Positions 1-11,587 of a stretch of 64,000 nucleotides of DNA are shown piece after piece. Each line of letters opens with the position of its first letter. The stretch's first letter is position 1. This stretch comes from Vitis vinifera (taxonomy: Eukaryota > Streptophyta > Magnoliopsida > Vitales > Vitaceae), in assembly GCF_030704535.1 (NCBI RefSeq), contig NC_081818.1:29592001-29656000 (forward strand), written 5' to 3'. The position numbers and the translations under genes are program-made. The notes below the pieces were generated by a model, which did not search any database, had not been told where the DNA came from, and worked only from the letters and a program-made list of their open reading frames with translations.

Positions 1-2857
1 GAGCAACTGGAGCAAACGTCTCTTCATAATCAATCCCATACTCTTGTGTAAAACCTTTGGCAACAAGACGAGCCTTATAGCGCTCAACGGATCCATCAGA
101 GCGAGTCTTGATCTTATAGATCCACTTACAACCAACCACAGACTGTCCAGGAGGGAGAGTAACCAGGTCCCAAGTATGGTTTTTGGTTAATGCATCAAGT
201 TCCTCTTTCATTGCAATCTGCCATAAAGGGTCAGTAGAGGCCTCACGATAGGTTTGAGGCTCGTGAAGTGTAGCAAGGGCAGTGTAACAATGATAGTCAA
301 GGAGGTGTGGAGGAATGGATCTTACCCGGGTTGAGTGGCGAGGTGGAATGTCTTGTGGAGGATCTTCAGGCAGAGCAGGAGCAGGGGACCCAGGCTCAAA
401 GTGGGGTAGCTCGTGAATAATCTGTTCATCTGCAACCTGTCTAGGAGAAGCATCAAAGATATCTGGAGAGAAGTCTAAATGAAGATCAAAAGTATTTGCA
501 GAAGGAACAAGAGACTCATCGGGAAAGATTTCTAAAACAGAGGAGTTAGTCAAGGAAGAACGAAAGTGAGAGAGTTCAACAAACAATCGATGTTCCCAAA
601 AGATAACATTACGAGAAACGCGAAGACGATGAGAAACAGGATCATAACACCTATACCCCTTTTGAGTTTCGCCATAACCAAGAAAACAACAGAGTCTAGA
701 TCGAGGCTCAAGTTTGTTGTGCTCATGAGGCTGAAGAAGAACAAAGCAAGCGGATCCAAAGGAGCGAAGGTGATGATAGTTAGGGGGTGACCCAAAGAGA
801 CGCTCATATGGAGTCTGATTATGGATGACAGTACTTGGAATGCGGTTAATTGCATGAACAGCATGAAGACTGGCTTCACCCCAAAATGGGGCAGGAATTT
901 TGGCAGAAAGAAGTAAAGCACGAACAGTGTCAAGAATATGACGAAGTTTTCTTTCGGCTCGACCATTTTGCTGAGAGGTACCTGGACAGGTTAGATGATG
1001 GATAGTGCCATAGGAATGTAACAGAGTTTGAAATGCATGTTGAGTATATTCAAGAGCATTATCAGATCGAAAGGTTTTGATACGTTTGGAGAATTGAGTT
1101 TCAACCATTTTTGCAAAGTTGCTATATATTAATAAAATTTCAGAACGAGATTTCATAGGAAAAATCCAACTATAACGAGAGTAATTATCAATAAAAACAA
1201 CAAAATATCGAGATCCACCAATACTAGCAACAGGAGAAGGTCCCCAAACATCAGAATGAATTAACTCAAAAATACTTTTAGAAATGGAGTCACTGTTATT
1301 GAAAGGCAAAGCTGGTTGTTTTCCTAACTGACATGAAGTGCAATCAAAATTGTCTTTAGACACAGAACCCAACAGACCTCTAGACACTAACTGTTGTACC
1401 CGAGAAGATGGTGCATGACCAAGACGAGAATGCCAAAGCGCAAGAGAAGGTAAGGAAGAAACTGCAGCTGTTGCAGCAGCAACAGAAACAGGAGCAACAG
1501 GTGGAAGATGAAGATTGTTCACGGGAAACATACGCCCAACTCTAGGACCGGTCCCAAGCTCCTGCCCCGTCCTCGGATCCTGTACAATACACCCAGAATA
1601 GTCAAAAATAAGGCGATAACCGAGTTCAGCTAATTGTCCCACAGAGCACAAATTATAGGATAGGTCAGGTACGTGAAAGACTCCAGGAACAGAAAGGGTA
1701 GAGGTTGAAACAAAACCTAGACTATTTCCATGCATGGTGGAACCATCGGCTATATGAATATTTAGAGGATGTGGTGCAGGGTCAAGGTTGGTGAACAGGG
1801 ATGAGTGAGGTGTCATGTGATTGCAGCAGGCAGAATCAAAGAGCCAAGTTTGAGACTTACCAGGTAGAACAGATAAGGCAGTGGAAAGAGATGCATTACC
1901 AACCATACGAACAGCCTGAGCTATGATCTCCTGTAGTTCAGTGGAAGAGAGGTTGATAGTAGATCCAGAAGACTGGGACGTGGAAACCGTTGGCGGAGTA
2001 GGTGCAGTATTAGCAACAGCAGCAGTAGATTTGTTACGACGGTAACAAGTCTCAATGGTGTGGCCAGGACGCTTGCAATAGTTGCAGAACTTCTTGTTGG
2101 TTTGCTTGCGACGATTGCTAGAGCCAGAAAAATCACCTAATTGCTGAGGTTGCTCTATGAGTGGAGTAGATGGAGTAATAGCCAAAATATTGAGCTTATT
2201 CTGGGCTTGAAGGGTTGCAAGACGAGCTTCTTCTCTAACCAACTCATTCACAGCAGTATCAAGAGAGGGAGCAGGACTGCGATTTAACAGCTGACCACGA
2301 ATGGGCTCAAAGTCCTTGTGAAGTGACATCAAGAATTCATAGAGGCGAAATTCATCTCTAATGGTAGCATATTGCTGAGCATCTGTGGAGCATCCCCAAG
2401 TTGGATCAGAAAGGTCAATTTGGTCCCAAATGAAGCGAAGCTGATCATAATAGTCATTGATGGATTGCCCCGGTTCTTGCCTGAGTTGATGCAATTCAAC
2501 CACTAACTGATATTTCATGGATCCATGAGTAGTGGAGTACCTTTTGGTCAACATATCCCATGCAGATTTTGCATCGTCAAAGCTACCCAATAGGTTGGAA
2601 ATAGAGGGAATGGAAGTGTTCCGGATCCATGTGAGGATCATGTGGTTATGACTATCCCATTCAATCATGCGACTAAGAAAGACAGCATCTTCTTCACTTG
2701 CTCCTTTGACAGGAATAGTCATTGCACCAGTACAATAATGCCAGAGCATGCGACTCTTAAGAAAACTGCGCGTAGCTTGAGACCAGGATAAGTAATTTTT
2801 AGTCCCCTCCAATACAGTATGGATGGGGCGAGGAAGAAAAACATCCTTCTTATCCAT
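1..2857 (-). CDS. copia gag-pol polyprotein, partial
   Basis: I translated one frame from ATG at 2857-2855 to the window edge, about 952 codons, and met no stop. In order it holds a copia-type gag domain beginning [11 protein letters not shown]; a CCHC zinc knuckle [14 protein letters not shown] near 2085; a protease motif DSACCNHMT near 1830, where family members more often have DSG; the H-H-C-C pre-integrase zinc motif near 1430-1330; and an integrase core with [15 protein letters not shown] and RAERKLRH supplying the D-D-E residues (about 1285, 1060 and 955). [12 protein letters not shown] block near 75 marks the start of reverse transcriptase. In this family the products package and copy the RNA and integrate the cDNA. 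The frame continues past base 1, so function of the whole element cannot be judged. Confidence 0.9.
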   Translation of the reverse strand, partial: MDKKDVFLPRPIHTVLEGTKNYLSWSQATRSFLKSRMLWHYCTGAMTIPVKGASEEDAVFLSRMIEWDSHNHMILTWIRNTSIPSISNLLGSFDDAKSAWDMLTKRYSTTHGSMKYQLVVELHQLRQEPGQSINDYYDQLRFIWDQIDLSDPTWGCSTDAQQYATIRDEFRLYEFLMSLHKDFEPIRGQLLNRSPAPSLDTAVNELVREEARLATLQAQNKLNILAITPSTPLIEQPQQLGDFSGSSNRRKQTNKKFCNYCKRPGHTIETCYRRNKSTAAVANTAPTPPTVSTSQSSGSTINLSSTELQEIIAQAVRMVGNASLSTALSVLPGKSQTWLFDSACCNHMTPHSSLFTNLDPAPHPLNIHIADGSTMHGNSLGFVSTSTLSVPGVFHVPDLSYNLCSVGQLAELGYRLIFDYSGCIVQDPRTGQELGTGPRVGRMFPVNNLHLPPVAPVSVAAATAAVSSLPSLALWHSRLGHAPSSRVQQLVSRGLLGSVSKDNFDCTSCQLGKQPALPFNNSDSISKSIFELIHSDVWGPSPVASIGGSRYFVVFIDNYSRYSWIFPMKSRSEILLIYSNFAKMVETQFSKRIKTFRSDNALEYTQHAFQTLLHSYGTIHHLTCPGTSQQNGRAERKLRHILDTVRALLLSAKIPAPFWGEASLHAVHAINRIPSTVIHNQTPYERLFGSPPNYHHLRSFGSACFVLLQPHEHNKLEPRSRLCCFLGYGETQKGYRCYDPVSHRLRVSRNVIFWEHRLFVELSHFRSSLTNSSVLEIFPDESLVPSANTFDLHLDFSPDIFDASPRQVADEQIIHELPHFEPGSPAPALPEDPPQDIPPRHSTRVRSIPPHLLDYHCYTALATLHEPQTYREASTDPLWQIAMKEELDALTKNHTWDLVTLPPGQSVVGCKWIYKIKTRSDGSVERYKARLVAKGFTQEYGIDYEETFAPVA

Positions 2858-2937
2858 TTAGGGATGCAATATGCAAAACCGACTGCAGAAATGAAATCTA
2901 TACGAAAAACTAGGTAAGGAGAACCTGGCTGGGGAAA

Positions 2938-3016
2938 AAGTCAATTGGACGGTCAACGGTCAAAGTCAACGGTCAACGCTGGTCAACGGTCAACGGTCAA
3001 TGGTCAACGGTCAACG
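2938..3016 (-). promoter_or_regulatory. array of ten W-box cores in the copia leader
   Basis: Ten GTCAA cores (TTGAC on the element's sense strand) lie in 79 bp, mostly spaced 7 bp apart, at about 2940, 2952, 2959, 2965, 2972, 2982, 2989, 2996, 3003 and 3010. TTGAC with a following pyrimidine is the core bound by WRKY factors, which act in plant defence and wounding responses. The array sits in the transcribed leader between the primer site and gag. Regulatory use is inferred; it could also be a simple tandem repeat. Confidence 0.6.
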
Positions 3017-3110
3017 ACTGGAGATGACGTCAGCAGATCAGTGGATGCTGACGCAGCTAGGGCTGACGTGGCAGCGCGTGGAGGCCTGACGAGCTAGTGC
3101 TGATGTGGCA

Positions 3111-3165
3111 GCGCGTGGGGGCGCGTGGGGGCGCGTGAAGGCACGTGGAGGCGCGTGGAGGCGTT
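3111..3165. repeat. 10-bp GC-rich tandem repeat in the copia leader
   Basis: About five and a half units of the type gcgcgtgggg or gcgcgtggag follow one another with an exact 10-bp period. One unit contains a CACGTG G-box core near 3142. A looser duplication of about 35 bp precedes it at 3050-3120. The GC content contrasts sharply with the AT-rich surroundings. Confidence 0.8.
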
Positions 3166-3500
3166 GCAGAATCTTTGAGGGGCGCGTGCGGTCTCCGATG
3201 GCGGCGAGATATCCACGAATGTGTAGATCGGCGCTGGACGATCTCAGTGGTACCTTCAAAAGTGAAATCGGAGCAATATTCGCAGCGATGATGCAAAGGG
3301 GCAGTGGTCTGTGCAGTGTGAGACTTCTTAATGACTGCGGTTGCAGGTCCGGAACCCAGGGATGACGACTGGATGACGTCGGAGGTTCAACGGCAAGAGG
3401 CTACAGCGGCAGTTGTGATGGCGGAAGCGCTTAGTGAAAAAGGAAGTCACACTAATGAAGACAAGACTGCTAAGAAGAAAAAAAAAAGAGGTCAGAGCAG

Positions 3501-3514
3501 TGGCTCTGATACCA
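3501..3514 (-). other. primer binding site (initiator tRNA-Met)
   Basis: On the minus strand this reads TGGTATCAGAGCCA, directly after the LTR end. It is the standard match to the 3' end of plant initiator tRNA-Met, which primes minus-strand DNA synthesis. The same 14 bases occur in both viral leaders at 46917-46930 and 52505-52518. Confidence 0.95.
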
Positions 3515-3732
3515 TGTTAGAAATATAGAATAATTGTATTCTATTCTGTGAATAAAAGAGTATACATCAGTGCCTTTATATAGGAGGCATATATGTGTAG
3601 TACAAGGGTGCAGTACAAAGGTGTAGTACAAGTGTAGTACAAAGGTGTAGTACAAGTGTATAGTACAAGTACTATACAAGTAACCTAACTGGGCCCCTGG
3701 GCCTAGAGCCCACAATACAATATACTTTAACA
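3515..3732 (-). repeat. 5' long terminal repeat of the copia element
   Basis: This 218-bp LTR is bounded by TGTTAG and TTAACA and abuts the primer site. On the sense strand a TATATAAAG box (3574-3582) predicts transcription starting near 3545, giving a very short R-U5. Upstream, 3595-3680 holds imperfect tandem copies of a GTGTAGTACAAG-like unit, a likely enhancer-type repeat. The LTR promoter points the same way as the transporter gene it sits in. Confidence 0.88.
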
Positions 3733-3775
3733 CAGTTTATCATTTACAAAGTAGTTACAGAATCAGAAAAACAAC

Positions 3776-3938
3776 CTAATAAAGCATTGAGGCCATTAAA
3801 ACAGGTCTTGAAGAAAGAGGTAGAGCCCAAGTCTAGCTTGCAGCCAGTGGAGGAGTACTCCATGTCCTCCACGTTTTGACTCTCATCATGCAAAAGGGGG
3901 AAGGCGAGAGAAAACCCATCAAGCTGCTCCGGCGCCAT
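3776..3938 (-). CDS. AVT-type amino-acid transporter paralogue, exon 1 only
   Basis: ATG at 3938-3936 opens a 163-nt exon ending at a GT donor (3775) in phase 1. Its end, DLGSTSFFKTCFNGLNALLG, matches exon 1 of the intact gene at 8136-9965 (DVGSTSFFKTCFNGLNALSG), with the same splice phase at the same residue. The more divergent N-terminus is 11 codons longer. This is therefore the first exon of a tandem duplicate. The copia LTR begins 43 bp into its intron 1, so the remaining exons, if they exist, lie beyond the window. Whether the gene is still expressed cannot be told here. A TATATTAT box (minus strand) lies near 4030-4040. Confidence 0.8.
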
Positions 3939-6919
3939 GTCTCATAAACTAAGAAAGAAAGGAAGGGAAAGGATTATGAAGATTATGAAATTGATTAGGG
4001 TTACATAGTTTTGAGAAATGAAGCTTGGAAATAATATAGGCAACTGGGTGGGGACTGTGGAGCTTGAGGGGCGAAACTTTACAACTATTGCACACAAATC
4101 TCATGGTGTTTATGTATTCTCACCTCTCAACCAACTTGATTCACGAGAGCGAGGGTTTAAATCAAAGAGCTTAATGGTGTGTTAAACTTTTAAGTTAAAA
4201 TAAGTTTTCTAAAAATGCTTTGGAGAGAATCATTTATCAAATATTTTAAAAATATATATATTACATGTGATTTTTAAATTTTTAATTTTTTTTTAAATCT
4301 TGTTAAATATTTTATTTTACTTGAAAAGATTTTTTATGCTAAAAATATTTTTAAAATGATCATCAAATAGACTCTAAATATAGAATGACTAAATACATAA
4401 AAAGTGTTTTTAGTAACGATACTTTATAGCATTTTTATGATTTTATTGATACCATTTTTACAAGAAACCCTTTTAATACATTGACATTTGGATGCAAATA
4501 AAAAAAAGATATAGAATGCTTTTATAATGATTTTGCTAATATACATAATATAAAGTAAATAAAGTGATTTTTAAAGAAAATTAAACAATTACCTTTTAAG
4601 TGATTTTCTAGATTTTTAAAAATAATTTTAAAAACTTTATAAAGATAATTAATTTTTATAAGAAAAATGTCACAAATTAAGCTTTTAATTCTCTAAATGG
4701 ACTCCAAACATGCATTTCATATTGCTTTTAAAGTGGCATATGACAAGCCTAGCGTGACCGTCCAAAACTTGGAATTAATTTTTTTATAAATATTTTAAAT
4801 ATACATTATGCAATGAAATGCTAATTATGATGTATTCACATGACTCTCATCAATAGATAAGGTCCTTATTCTAACACACATTTTTTACCTAAATTCTAGA
4901 AATAAAATATTAAAGATAGTATAGCATCACTCATGAATTATGACTTAAGTTATAAAATGATAACATAAAATATCTTTGACATGATGGGGTATATCCCACG
5001 TGAATCATACCATTAATTATCTTAATTGATCACATCCATTTTGTGACCTTGTATATGTCTTTTTCTTACCTAGCTTGAGCACCCTGCACATTAAGTCATT
5101 GTCTTTATAAAAGAAAAAGTTTGTTGTTAAGTTTAAAGTAGTAATATCACATCTTTTCAAAATGTTGAGAAAACTATTAAAAAGTAAGGAGATGTTACTT
5201 CACGGGTGTGAAAATAGATATAGGCACCTATAAGTCTCAATAAATAATAACTACCAAGTAAATTTATATATCTATTTTTTCATAATTAATGAATTTTAAT
5301 TTTAGGATTTTTGACTTTATAGTTTTTACATAGATTTTTGGAATATTTTGTAGATAGTTTTCCATGTAAATCGCATTTCCCTTTGTACAATTAAATGTTT
5401 TTTATTTTTATTAATTAATTATATTCTAATAAAAAAACATATAAAAACTATAATTGATATATTTTTTAGGCTACACTTAAAAAAACTAATTATCATCCCC
5501 TCTAAATAGTTTCATCGTATAAGATTTGAAGCTCTAATTTCACTTTATGTCTCATTTCTTAATTCATTTTTACTATCATTTCTTTATGCTTTAATTTAAT
5601 TGTATTTTAAAAATTTTTATTTAGTGATTCATATTGGATCGTACAAATCAATAATTTAAGTTAAAAGTTACTACTTTTTTTGTCTTAACATTATTTTATT
5701 TTAATTGGTTACATGTGTAAGCCAAGAAGCAGAATATAATAATGAGGGAAACACACTACATATAAAGCTAAGTAACCAAAGATTATCTCAACTAATTTTA
5801 TCCTTTAGATAATCCATGAGGGGTTTATAATAATTTTTTCTAGAATATGAAACCATAAAAATTTGTGAGAGAGAAATTTGCAAAAAAATTATTAAACTTA
5901 ATTTTTTTTCTTTCATTTTTTATCTTTAATTTTTCTTTTTTTCCCTTGTTTATCATCAAATTTATTAAAATCATTTTATATAATAAAATTGGCGCATAAA
6001 CATATGGTAGAGGGTGGAGATGAGGTGACAACATTAGGAGCTTATAGTATATACTCAAAATAATTAATGGGCATTCCCACGAAGGCCATGAATTTTCATA
6101 TTTCAATAAAGGTTTGTTTAAGGTGATTCTTATAATGAAGTCCAATCTCAAGCTAACTCAACTTAAGAGTATACCTAAAAGAGAGTATTAACTAGTTTAG
6201 TCAATTTTTATTGATTATTATATTAATGAATTTTTAAAAAAAAAAATTAAGATGTGATAAGATAAATTTAGAACACATAATTATTAGAGAATAAGAAAAG
6301 AGAAAGTAAACAATAATTTAACATAGTAATTCAATGCAAACCCCTTGTTTCCGTGACTACAAGCTCCAATCAAATGCTTAAAGTGCTCCTCTATATACTC
6401 AATCGAGGATCCTTCAACCGGCGATGTATCCTTCAACTTTACATTTAGTTTGAGGAATCAATAGAGTTTTACAAAGCTCCACAAATAAAGTTCACTTACT
6501 TAAAAACTCTCTCACATAGAACGGTAGAATTAAATGACTATCAATATATCACATACATAAGTATAGGTAATGATAGTGTAAGTTTAAGGAAAAAAAACAA
6601 CTATTAAGAATAAATTATGTAACTATTTCTTCATATATATTAAGAAAAATTTAGTTCTACACATAAATCACTTGTATATTTATGTGATTAGTTATTGTGT
6701 GCATTTATTAATTGCTTACATCATATTAAAAAACTTGAAAAAAAAAAAATTTAAATCAATTTTTATGTATATATTTAAGAACTACCTATTCACTATTTCT
6801 TTGGATAGTCTCATTGTATAACATCTTAAACTCTTATAAGTAAATTAAGATAATAGGACAAGCACATATGCATTATTCAATAGGAAATTGTTTGACATTT
6901 TAGGTCAAACACAATTGCA
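3939..6919. other. intergenic, AT-rich; promoter-side DNA of the AVT paralogue
   Basis: Apart from the likely promoter region next to 3938, I see only AT-rich sequence with long A and T runs. The reading frames here, such as 5840-6151 (-), are low-complexity and show no recognisable domain. The stretch near 6290-6500 has moderate complexity and may belong to the decayed copia element that follows. Confidence 0.6.
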
Positions 6920-7640
6920 TCAAATCTAAGTTTTAATAAGATCTAATTCTCTTTTATTGGTGATAAAACTATCCTTATTAAGAGTTTTAATAAAAATGTC
7001 TACTAATTGATAATTTGTGCTAACAAATCCAAGTGTAATATCATGTTTTTGTGCATGGTCCCTAAGAAAGTAATGTTTAATTTCAATGAGTTTAGCCTTC
7101 ACATGTTGAACCAAAATTATAGAAACATTCATAGCACTAATGTTTTCACATTTAATAGGCACATAGTTATATAGGAAACTAAAGTCATGCAAGGTTTGTT
7201 TCATCTATTAAATGAAAGGACTAGTATACAACACGGACAAAAACGTAATATATTGTACTTCTATAGTAGATAATGTAATGAAATTTTGTTTTTGGCTACA
7301 CTAAGATGCTAGTGAGTACCTATAAAATGACAAGTATTACTTTTGTTTTTTCGATTAATTTTACAATTGGAAAAATCTACATCCAAATATGAATTAAATT
7401 AAAATTTGTGCACCTAGGATACCATAAGCCTAGATTAATTACTTTTTAAAATATCTAACTAAGTATTCTTGTAATAGCATTAAGAAGAGATTTCTTAGAA
7501 TATAATTGAAATCTAACATCCTAAGATGCCTACTTGTAGTAAGGTAACTAAAGTAATGTTCATATCATACTTGGATACAGTGTAGGGTAAATTCATTTTT
7601 GTAAAGCTTTATGGATGAATTTATTGGAGTAGTCATCACT
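6920..7640 (-). pseudogene. degenerate Ty1/copia pol fragment (RNase H end)
   Basis: The minus-strand frame at 6926-7204 reads like the C-terminal end of copia pol: KCENISAMNVSIILVQHVK, then IEIKHYFLRDHAQKHDI and QLVDIFIKTLNKDSF. These correspond to the family's conserved IKCDN, HIEIRHHFLRD and QLADIFTK blocks. Further upstream (7205-7640) RNase H-like words such as FIGTH and PKTKF appear in shifted frames with stops. No LTRs are evident. It is an old relic, unrelated in sequence state to the intact element at 1-3732. Confidence 0.75.
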
Positions 7641-8135
7641 TTTATATCTTCCAAATTGAATCATTGGAAACAAACATGGTGTAATGTTATATTGGGTTCT
7701 AAGGGAAGAAAAATGAGATGTTAAGAAATTTATTTTTTTCTTTTCTTTTTTATTTATTTTTTGGTTACCATGGAAAAAAAAGTAAAAAGATAAAGAAAAA
7801 AGCTTCTTAGATTTTCTTCCATTATTTTAAGAAAAGGTGGGGCAAGTGTATTCATCTGCAATTTAGTTTTATTTTTCTAAATTTTCTATAGATAACAAAA
7901 GAAGATAAGAGAAATTTTATAAATTTTTATCTTTTGTCTTTCCTTATCATTTTTCTTTCCCTTAAACATCCCGAGTTCGAAACATAAAAGAGTTTTTTTT
8001 TAACTCTACTGTATTGCATGTGATTATTAAAAGGCATATGATCAATATAGACCAATATAGGGAGGCAAACTATTTTTTGATTAATAAATCCATTGGATTA
8101 CAAAAATTTTATTGTCAATACAAACTAATATACAC
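7641..8135. other. 3' flank of the AVT gene
   Basis: AT-rich sequence downstream of the transporter stop codon. It probably includes the 3' UTR, but I could not fix a polyadenylation site. No other gene is visible. Confidence 0.5.
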
Positions 8136-9965
8136 TCATAACTGGCCTATTATTTCTACTATAGATGTGTAGGTACCCATGATGCCAGCTGAAATACCCA
8201 TTAACACAACCCCAATTATAATCACTAGTTCGACTCCAAATTTGTGGTAAATGCCTGAAATCTTCAAATAGCATAAGCATGGCAACAAGATTGAAGCTGG
8301 GACACTTAATAAAGCTCCCACCAGTGACATGAGAGACCCAAAAAATGGCACTGTCAGAGCTACAATGATGGTGCTGAATACCAAGGTGCTTCTTATTATA
8401 AGGCTAAATGGTCTTTTCTTGTAGTAGTATGGGAGCCAATTTTCAGTAGCATTCACAATTGGTGTAACCATCAATGCATATTTGGATATGGGATTGACCA
8501 GAGTAGTATATATGGCGATCCTTGAGCTAAGCTTCTCAATTGGAAGGTTCAAGGTTATTTGTGATTGAACATTTGAACCAAACATCAGGTACCCTAAAAT
8601 TGCCATTGCTGCATAAGTGATGGTGCAGAAGATGAAGCATACAAGGAGGACCTGCAATGAGAAATGTAGTATTCAAGGTTAGTAACCACAAACCAAACTC
8701 AGTTGAAGTTTATAAAATTCACCCTAATTAAGAGTGCCTTTGGCAGTATTTCTAAAAACATTTCATAAAAACACATTTTAAAATTATTTTCAAAGTTACT
8801 CTAAAAAAAAAAAAATGGATAAATAGATAAGATTTGATAGAATTCAAAATTTGTTTTTGAATTCAATGGATTAAAATAGAATCGAGATAATTCTCCATGG
8901 TTTGAAATCCTTATCTTTTTCCAACAATCAAGTTCCATCTACACATAGGATTCTAGTTTCTTTGAAAAAGGAAACTGCCAACACTTGCTACAGATGCTTT
9001 ATGTTCCACAGATATTTATCAGAATTATAATTTGATTTTTGTCCTATATATGTGTTCAAGCGAAAAGACCAGCGTCGCATCACTGAAAAATTGGACCTGT
9101 AAAAAATAATTGAAGATCTCAAACTTACATTAGAAAATTGATGCTTCTTCCTCATAGAAGTGTACAAGGTGGGGAAGACCGGATGGGCACAATAACAGAA
9201 GGCATATAAGCTAACAGCAGTGGGGATTCCTTGCCAATTTAGACTTGTTCCCTTCTCATCAAATCCAACTCCATCAAAGGCCCCGGTCCATAGAATTGAG
9301 CCAAGAATGATGATACAAGCTAAAACACCGCTGGCTGATATATAAGAAAGAATACTGAGGTTGTTCACCCAGACAGAAGGCAAAATAACAAGGCCCACAA
9401 TGATTATGAAGCTTTGTCTCCCATCAATCATTAATCCCCAAATCTCAAGCCCCATGTTGGGAAACAGATTATGTAGATTATCCCCTTCGAGGATTAGAAA
9501 GCCTGTTGCAACCAAGTAGAGCTCGGTATACATGAAAACAGATACCAGTAATCTTCCCTTCTTCCCAAATGCTCGCTCGCCAACATCAGGGTAAGTTCGG
9601 ATATTCGGATGGGCATCCATACATCTTCTGAGTAGCAAGCCTGTGTAGAAAGTTGCAGTGGCGATAACAAGTAGAAGAACCAAGCTCAACCACCCTCCCG
9701 ATGAAAGGGCATATGGGATGGAAAGGATCCCAACTCCTGATCATAAAGCATAGTCAAAGAATTTGGTGTTCAGTTCCTTAGTCACAAACAGATCATATTT
9801 CAGAGATAAGAGAGTGGCATCAGAAAAAGATAAACCTGATAAAGCATTGAGTCCATTGAAACAGGTCTTGAAGAAAGAGGTAGAGCCCACATCTTGCTTT
9901 CCACCGTTGGACTCAATGTCCTCCACTTTGGTGAGAGTGAACCCATCACGCTGTTCAGCCTCCAT
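8136..9965 (-). CDS. vacuolar amino-acid transporter, AVT1-like (Aa_trans family)
   Basis: Exons: 9836-9965, 9129-9736 and 8136-8651. Introns are 99 and 477 bp, both GT-AG, and the sum is 1254 nt or 417 residues. The exon 1/2 junction yields GLNALSGVGILSIPYALSSGGW, the conserved first transmembrane segment of the AAAP/AVT family. About eleven hydrophobic segments follow, including the conserved YCAHPVFPTLYTSM block before the exon 2/3 junction. AVT proteins move neutral amino acids across the tonoplast by proton exchange; substrate and location here are inferred from the family. The acidic N-terminal tail (EAEQRDGFTLTKVED) is typical. Length is normal and no frame damage is seen. It is a tandem paralogue of the copia-interrupted gene at 3776-3938. 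Confidence 0.9.
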
Positions 9966-10048
9966 GTCTCAAGAGAGAGAGAGAGAGGAAGAGACAGAGT
10001 CGGAAGAAGACTACTATGAAGCTTGAAGAGAGGTGAGAGGCTTACCCT

Positions 10049-10058
10049 ATATATATAG
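10049..10058 (-). promoter_or_regulatory. TATA box of the AVT gene
   Basis: On the minus strand TATATATATA lies within GCCTATATATATAGGG, about 85 bp upstream of the ATG at 9965. A transcription start near 10020 and a 5' UTR of about 55 nt are inferred. The UTR has a GA/CT-rich tract at 9966-9990. Confidence 0.6.
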
Positions 10059-10896
10059 GCAAAGATCAAGGAAAGTGGGTGGTGCAAGTGAGCAATGAGA
10101 AGTGGGAACTCGTCAATTAATAGGAAGGGAAGCTTAAAAGCTATGTTCCAAAGATACGAGACTTTTACTCCGCTTGCACGCCTATCACATGGTTTTATTT
10201 CTCAAATCACGTGACGCATGTGACTTTTTGTATTGTTGACTTGTAAGGCCTAGGAGGTCATCCTTCTAAATCCCCAAGAGTCCCGTCATCCAACCTTTCT
10301 AAATTTAAAAAAAAAAAAAGAGAGAAAACCCCTACTTTCCTTGAGGAATCTAAGTTTTATAAAACATTTTCACATAAAAGTTTGATAATTTGGTAATGGA
10401 AGCAATACTTTCTATTTATTCTTTCTAGAAATTTATATAAGAATATAGTGTTTATTATTTGTTTCTAGAAATTTATATAAGATTGTAGTGTGAGTCATGA
10501 ATATCCTAAAATTAAATAAAATAATATAATTTCCTAAATTAAGATAATCTCTCAAATATTATTAATATTTTATAATGAAAATATTGACTGGAATTCATTT
10601 TATGCGTCTTTCTTTTGTTCTCATTTATTCTTTCCCTTAATATCCACCACACATTTATTTTGACTTAGTTTAGATTAATTAGTTTAAATTGATTTTTAAA
10701 AATCAAAAACTTTTTTTAAGTTCAATTATACCTTCTATAATTTTCTTAAAAAAAATAATTTGATTTGAAAATGACTAAAATATTACTTTTCATAGAAACC
10801 TTATTATAGTCAAAATATAACGGAAATAAAACTATGAGAAAAAGTAAAATAAAATAAAAGTTAAGAAAAATAAAAAAGAAATATTTAAAATTAATA

Positions 10897-10995
10897 ATCT
10901 TTTTATGCTACTTCAAATTCATTTCACTTGTTTTACCTCTTCTATATAAAAATTAAATATTTTATATAATTTTTTTAGATACTTTCATATTTTTC

Positions 10996-11052
<57 letters not shown>

Positions 11053-11167
11053 TTCGACTTATCTTTTTATACTACTTCAAATTCATTTCACTTGTTTTAC
11101 CTCTTTTATATAAAAATTGAATATCTTTAAAGTATATAATTTTTTTTTAGATACTTTCATATTTTTC

Positions 11168-11206
<39 letters not shown>

Positions 11207-11216
11207 TCTTCGACTT
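10897..11216. repeat. tandem duplication of about 160 bp, each copy ending in an (AT)n tract
   Basis: Copies at 10897-11060 and 11061-11216 share the same order of words (actacttcaaattcatttca, then ttttacctctt, then agatactttcatatttttca). Each ends in a long AT microsatellite (about 10999-11050 and 11171-11203) followed by attcttcgactt. The copies differ by point changes and a small indel, so the duplication is not very recent. Confidence 0.85.
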
Positions 11217-11294
11217 TGGTTTCAATTTAAATTTTAAAACAAATATAAAGTCTTTTCAAACTAATCATTCTAAGCGAAGACACATTAGAATTAC

Positions 11295-11587
11295 GTCCTG
11301 TTTGAAAACAGTTTTTTAAAATTATCATTTGATTTAAAACTATTTTATAATGATTTATAAAATAAAAGTCTATTGATGACCTTAAATGTTTTTAATATAT
11401 TTTTATTATTTTTAAATTAATTTTGATGTCTTACTTTATTTTTAATAATTTTTTTAAAACAATTCTCAAAAAATAATTAAAAAATATTAAATTATTATTC
11501 AAATTTTTTATTATTAAATGTATTTTCTATTTTTTTGTTCTTAAAAAAGAAAAAAACATTGTTTTTAAAGCAATTATCAAACAGAGC
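11295..11587. mobile_element. MITE candidate with terminal inverted repeats
   Basis: The left end (gtcctgtttgaaaacagt) is an imperfect inverted match to the right end (aattatcaaacagagc), about 290 bp apart with no coding capacity. The ends resemble those of the candidate at 16768-17166. Family assignment, probably hAT-like, is a guess, and no clear target duplication was found. Confidence 0.45.

Larger units (their letters stand above)
1..3732 (-). mobile_element. Ty1/copia LTR retrotransposon, 3' part beyond the window
   Basis: Read on the minus strand the element runs 5' LTR (3515-3732), initiator-Met tRNA primer site (3501-3514), a leader of about 640 nt, then a gag-pol frame from 2857 to the window edge. 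The order protease, integrase, reverse transcriptase is the Ty1/copia order. The distal reverse transcriptase, RNase H, 3' LTR and far target-site duplication are outside the window, so insertion age cannot be read from LTR divergence. The LTR edge lies 43 bp into intron 1 of an AVT-like transporter gene on the same strand. The open gag-pol frame suggests a fairly young copy. Confidence 0.93.

Noticed and set aside
550..966. Open frame of 138 codons on the minus strand
   Set aside because: It is a shifted frame inside the copia integrase region; the true frame there carries the integrase motifs.
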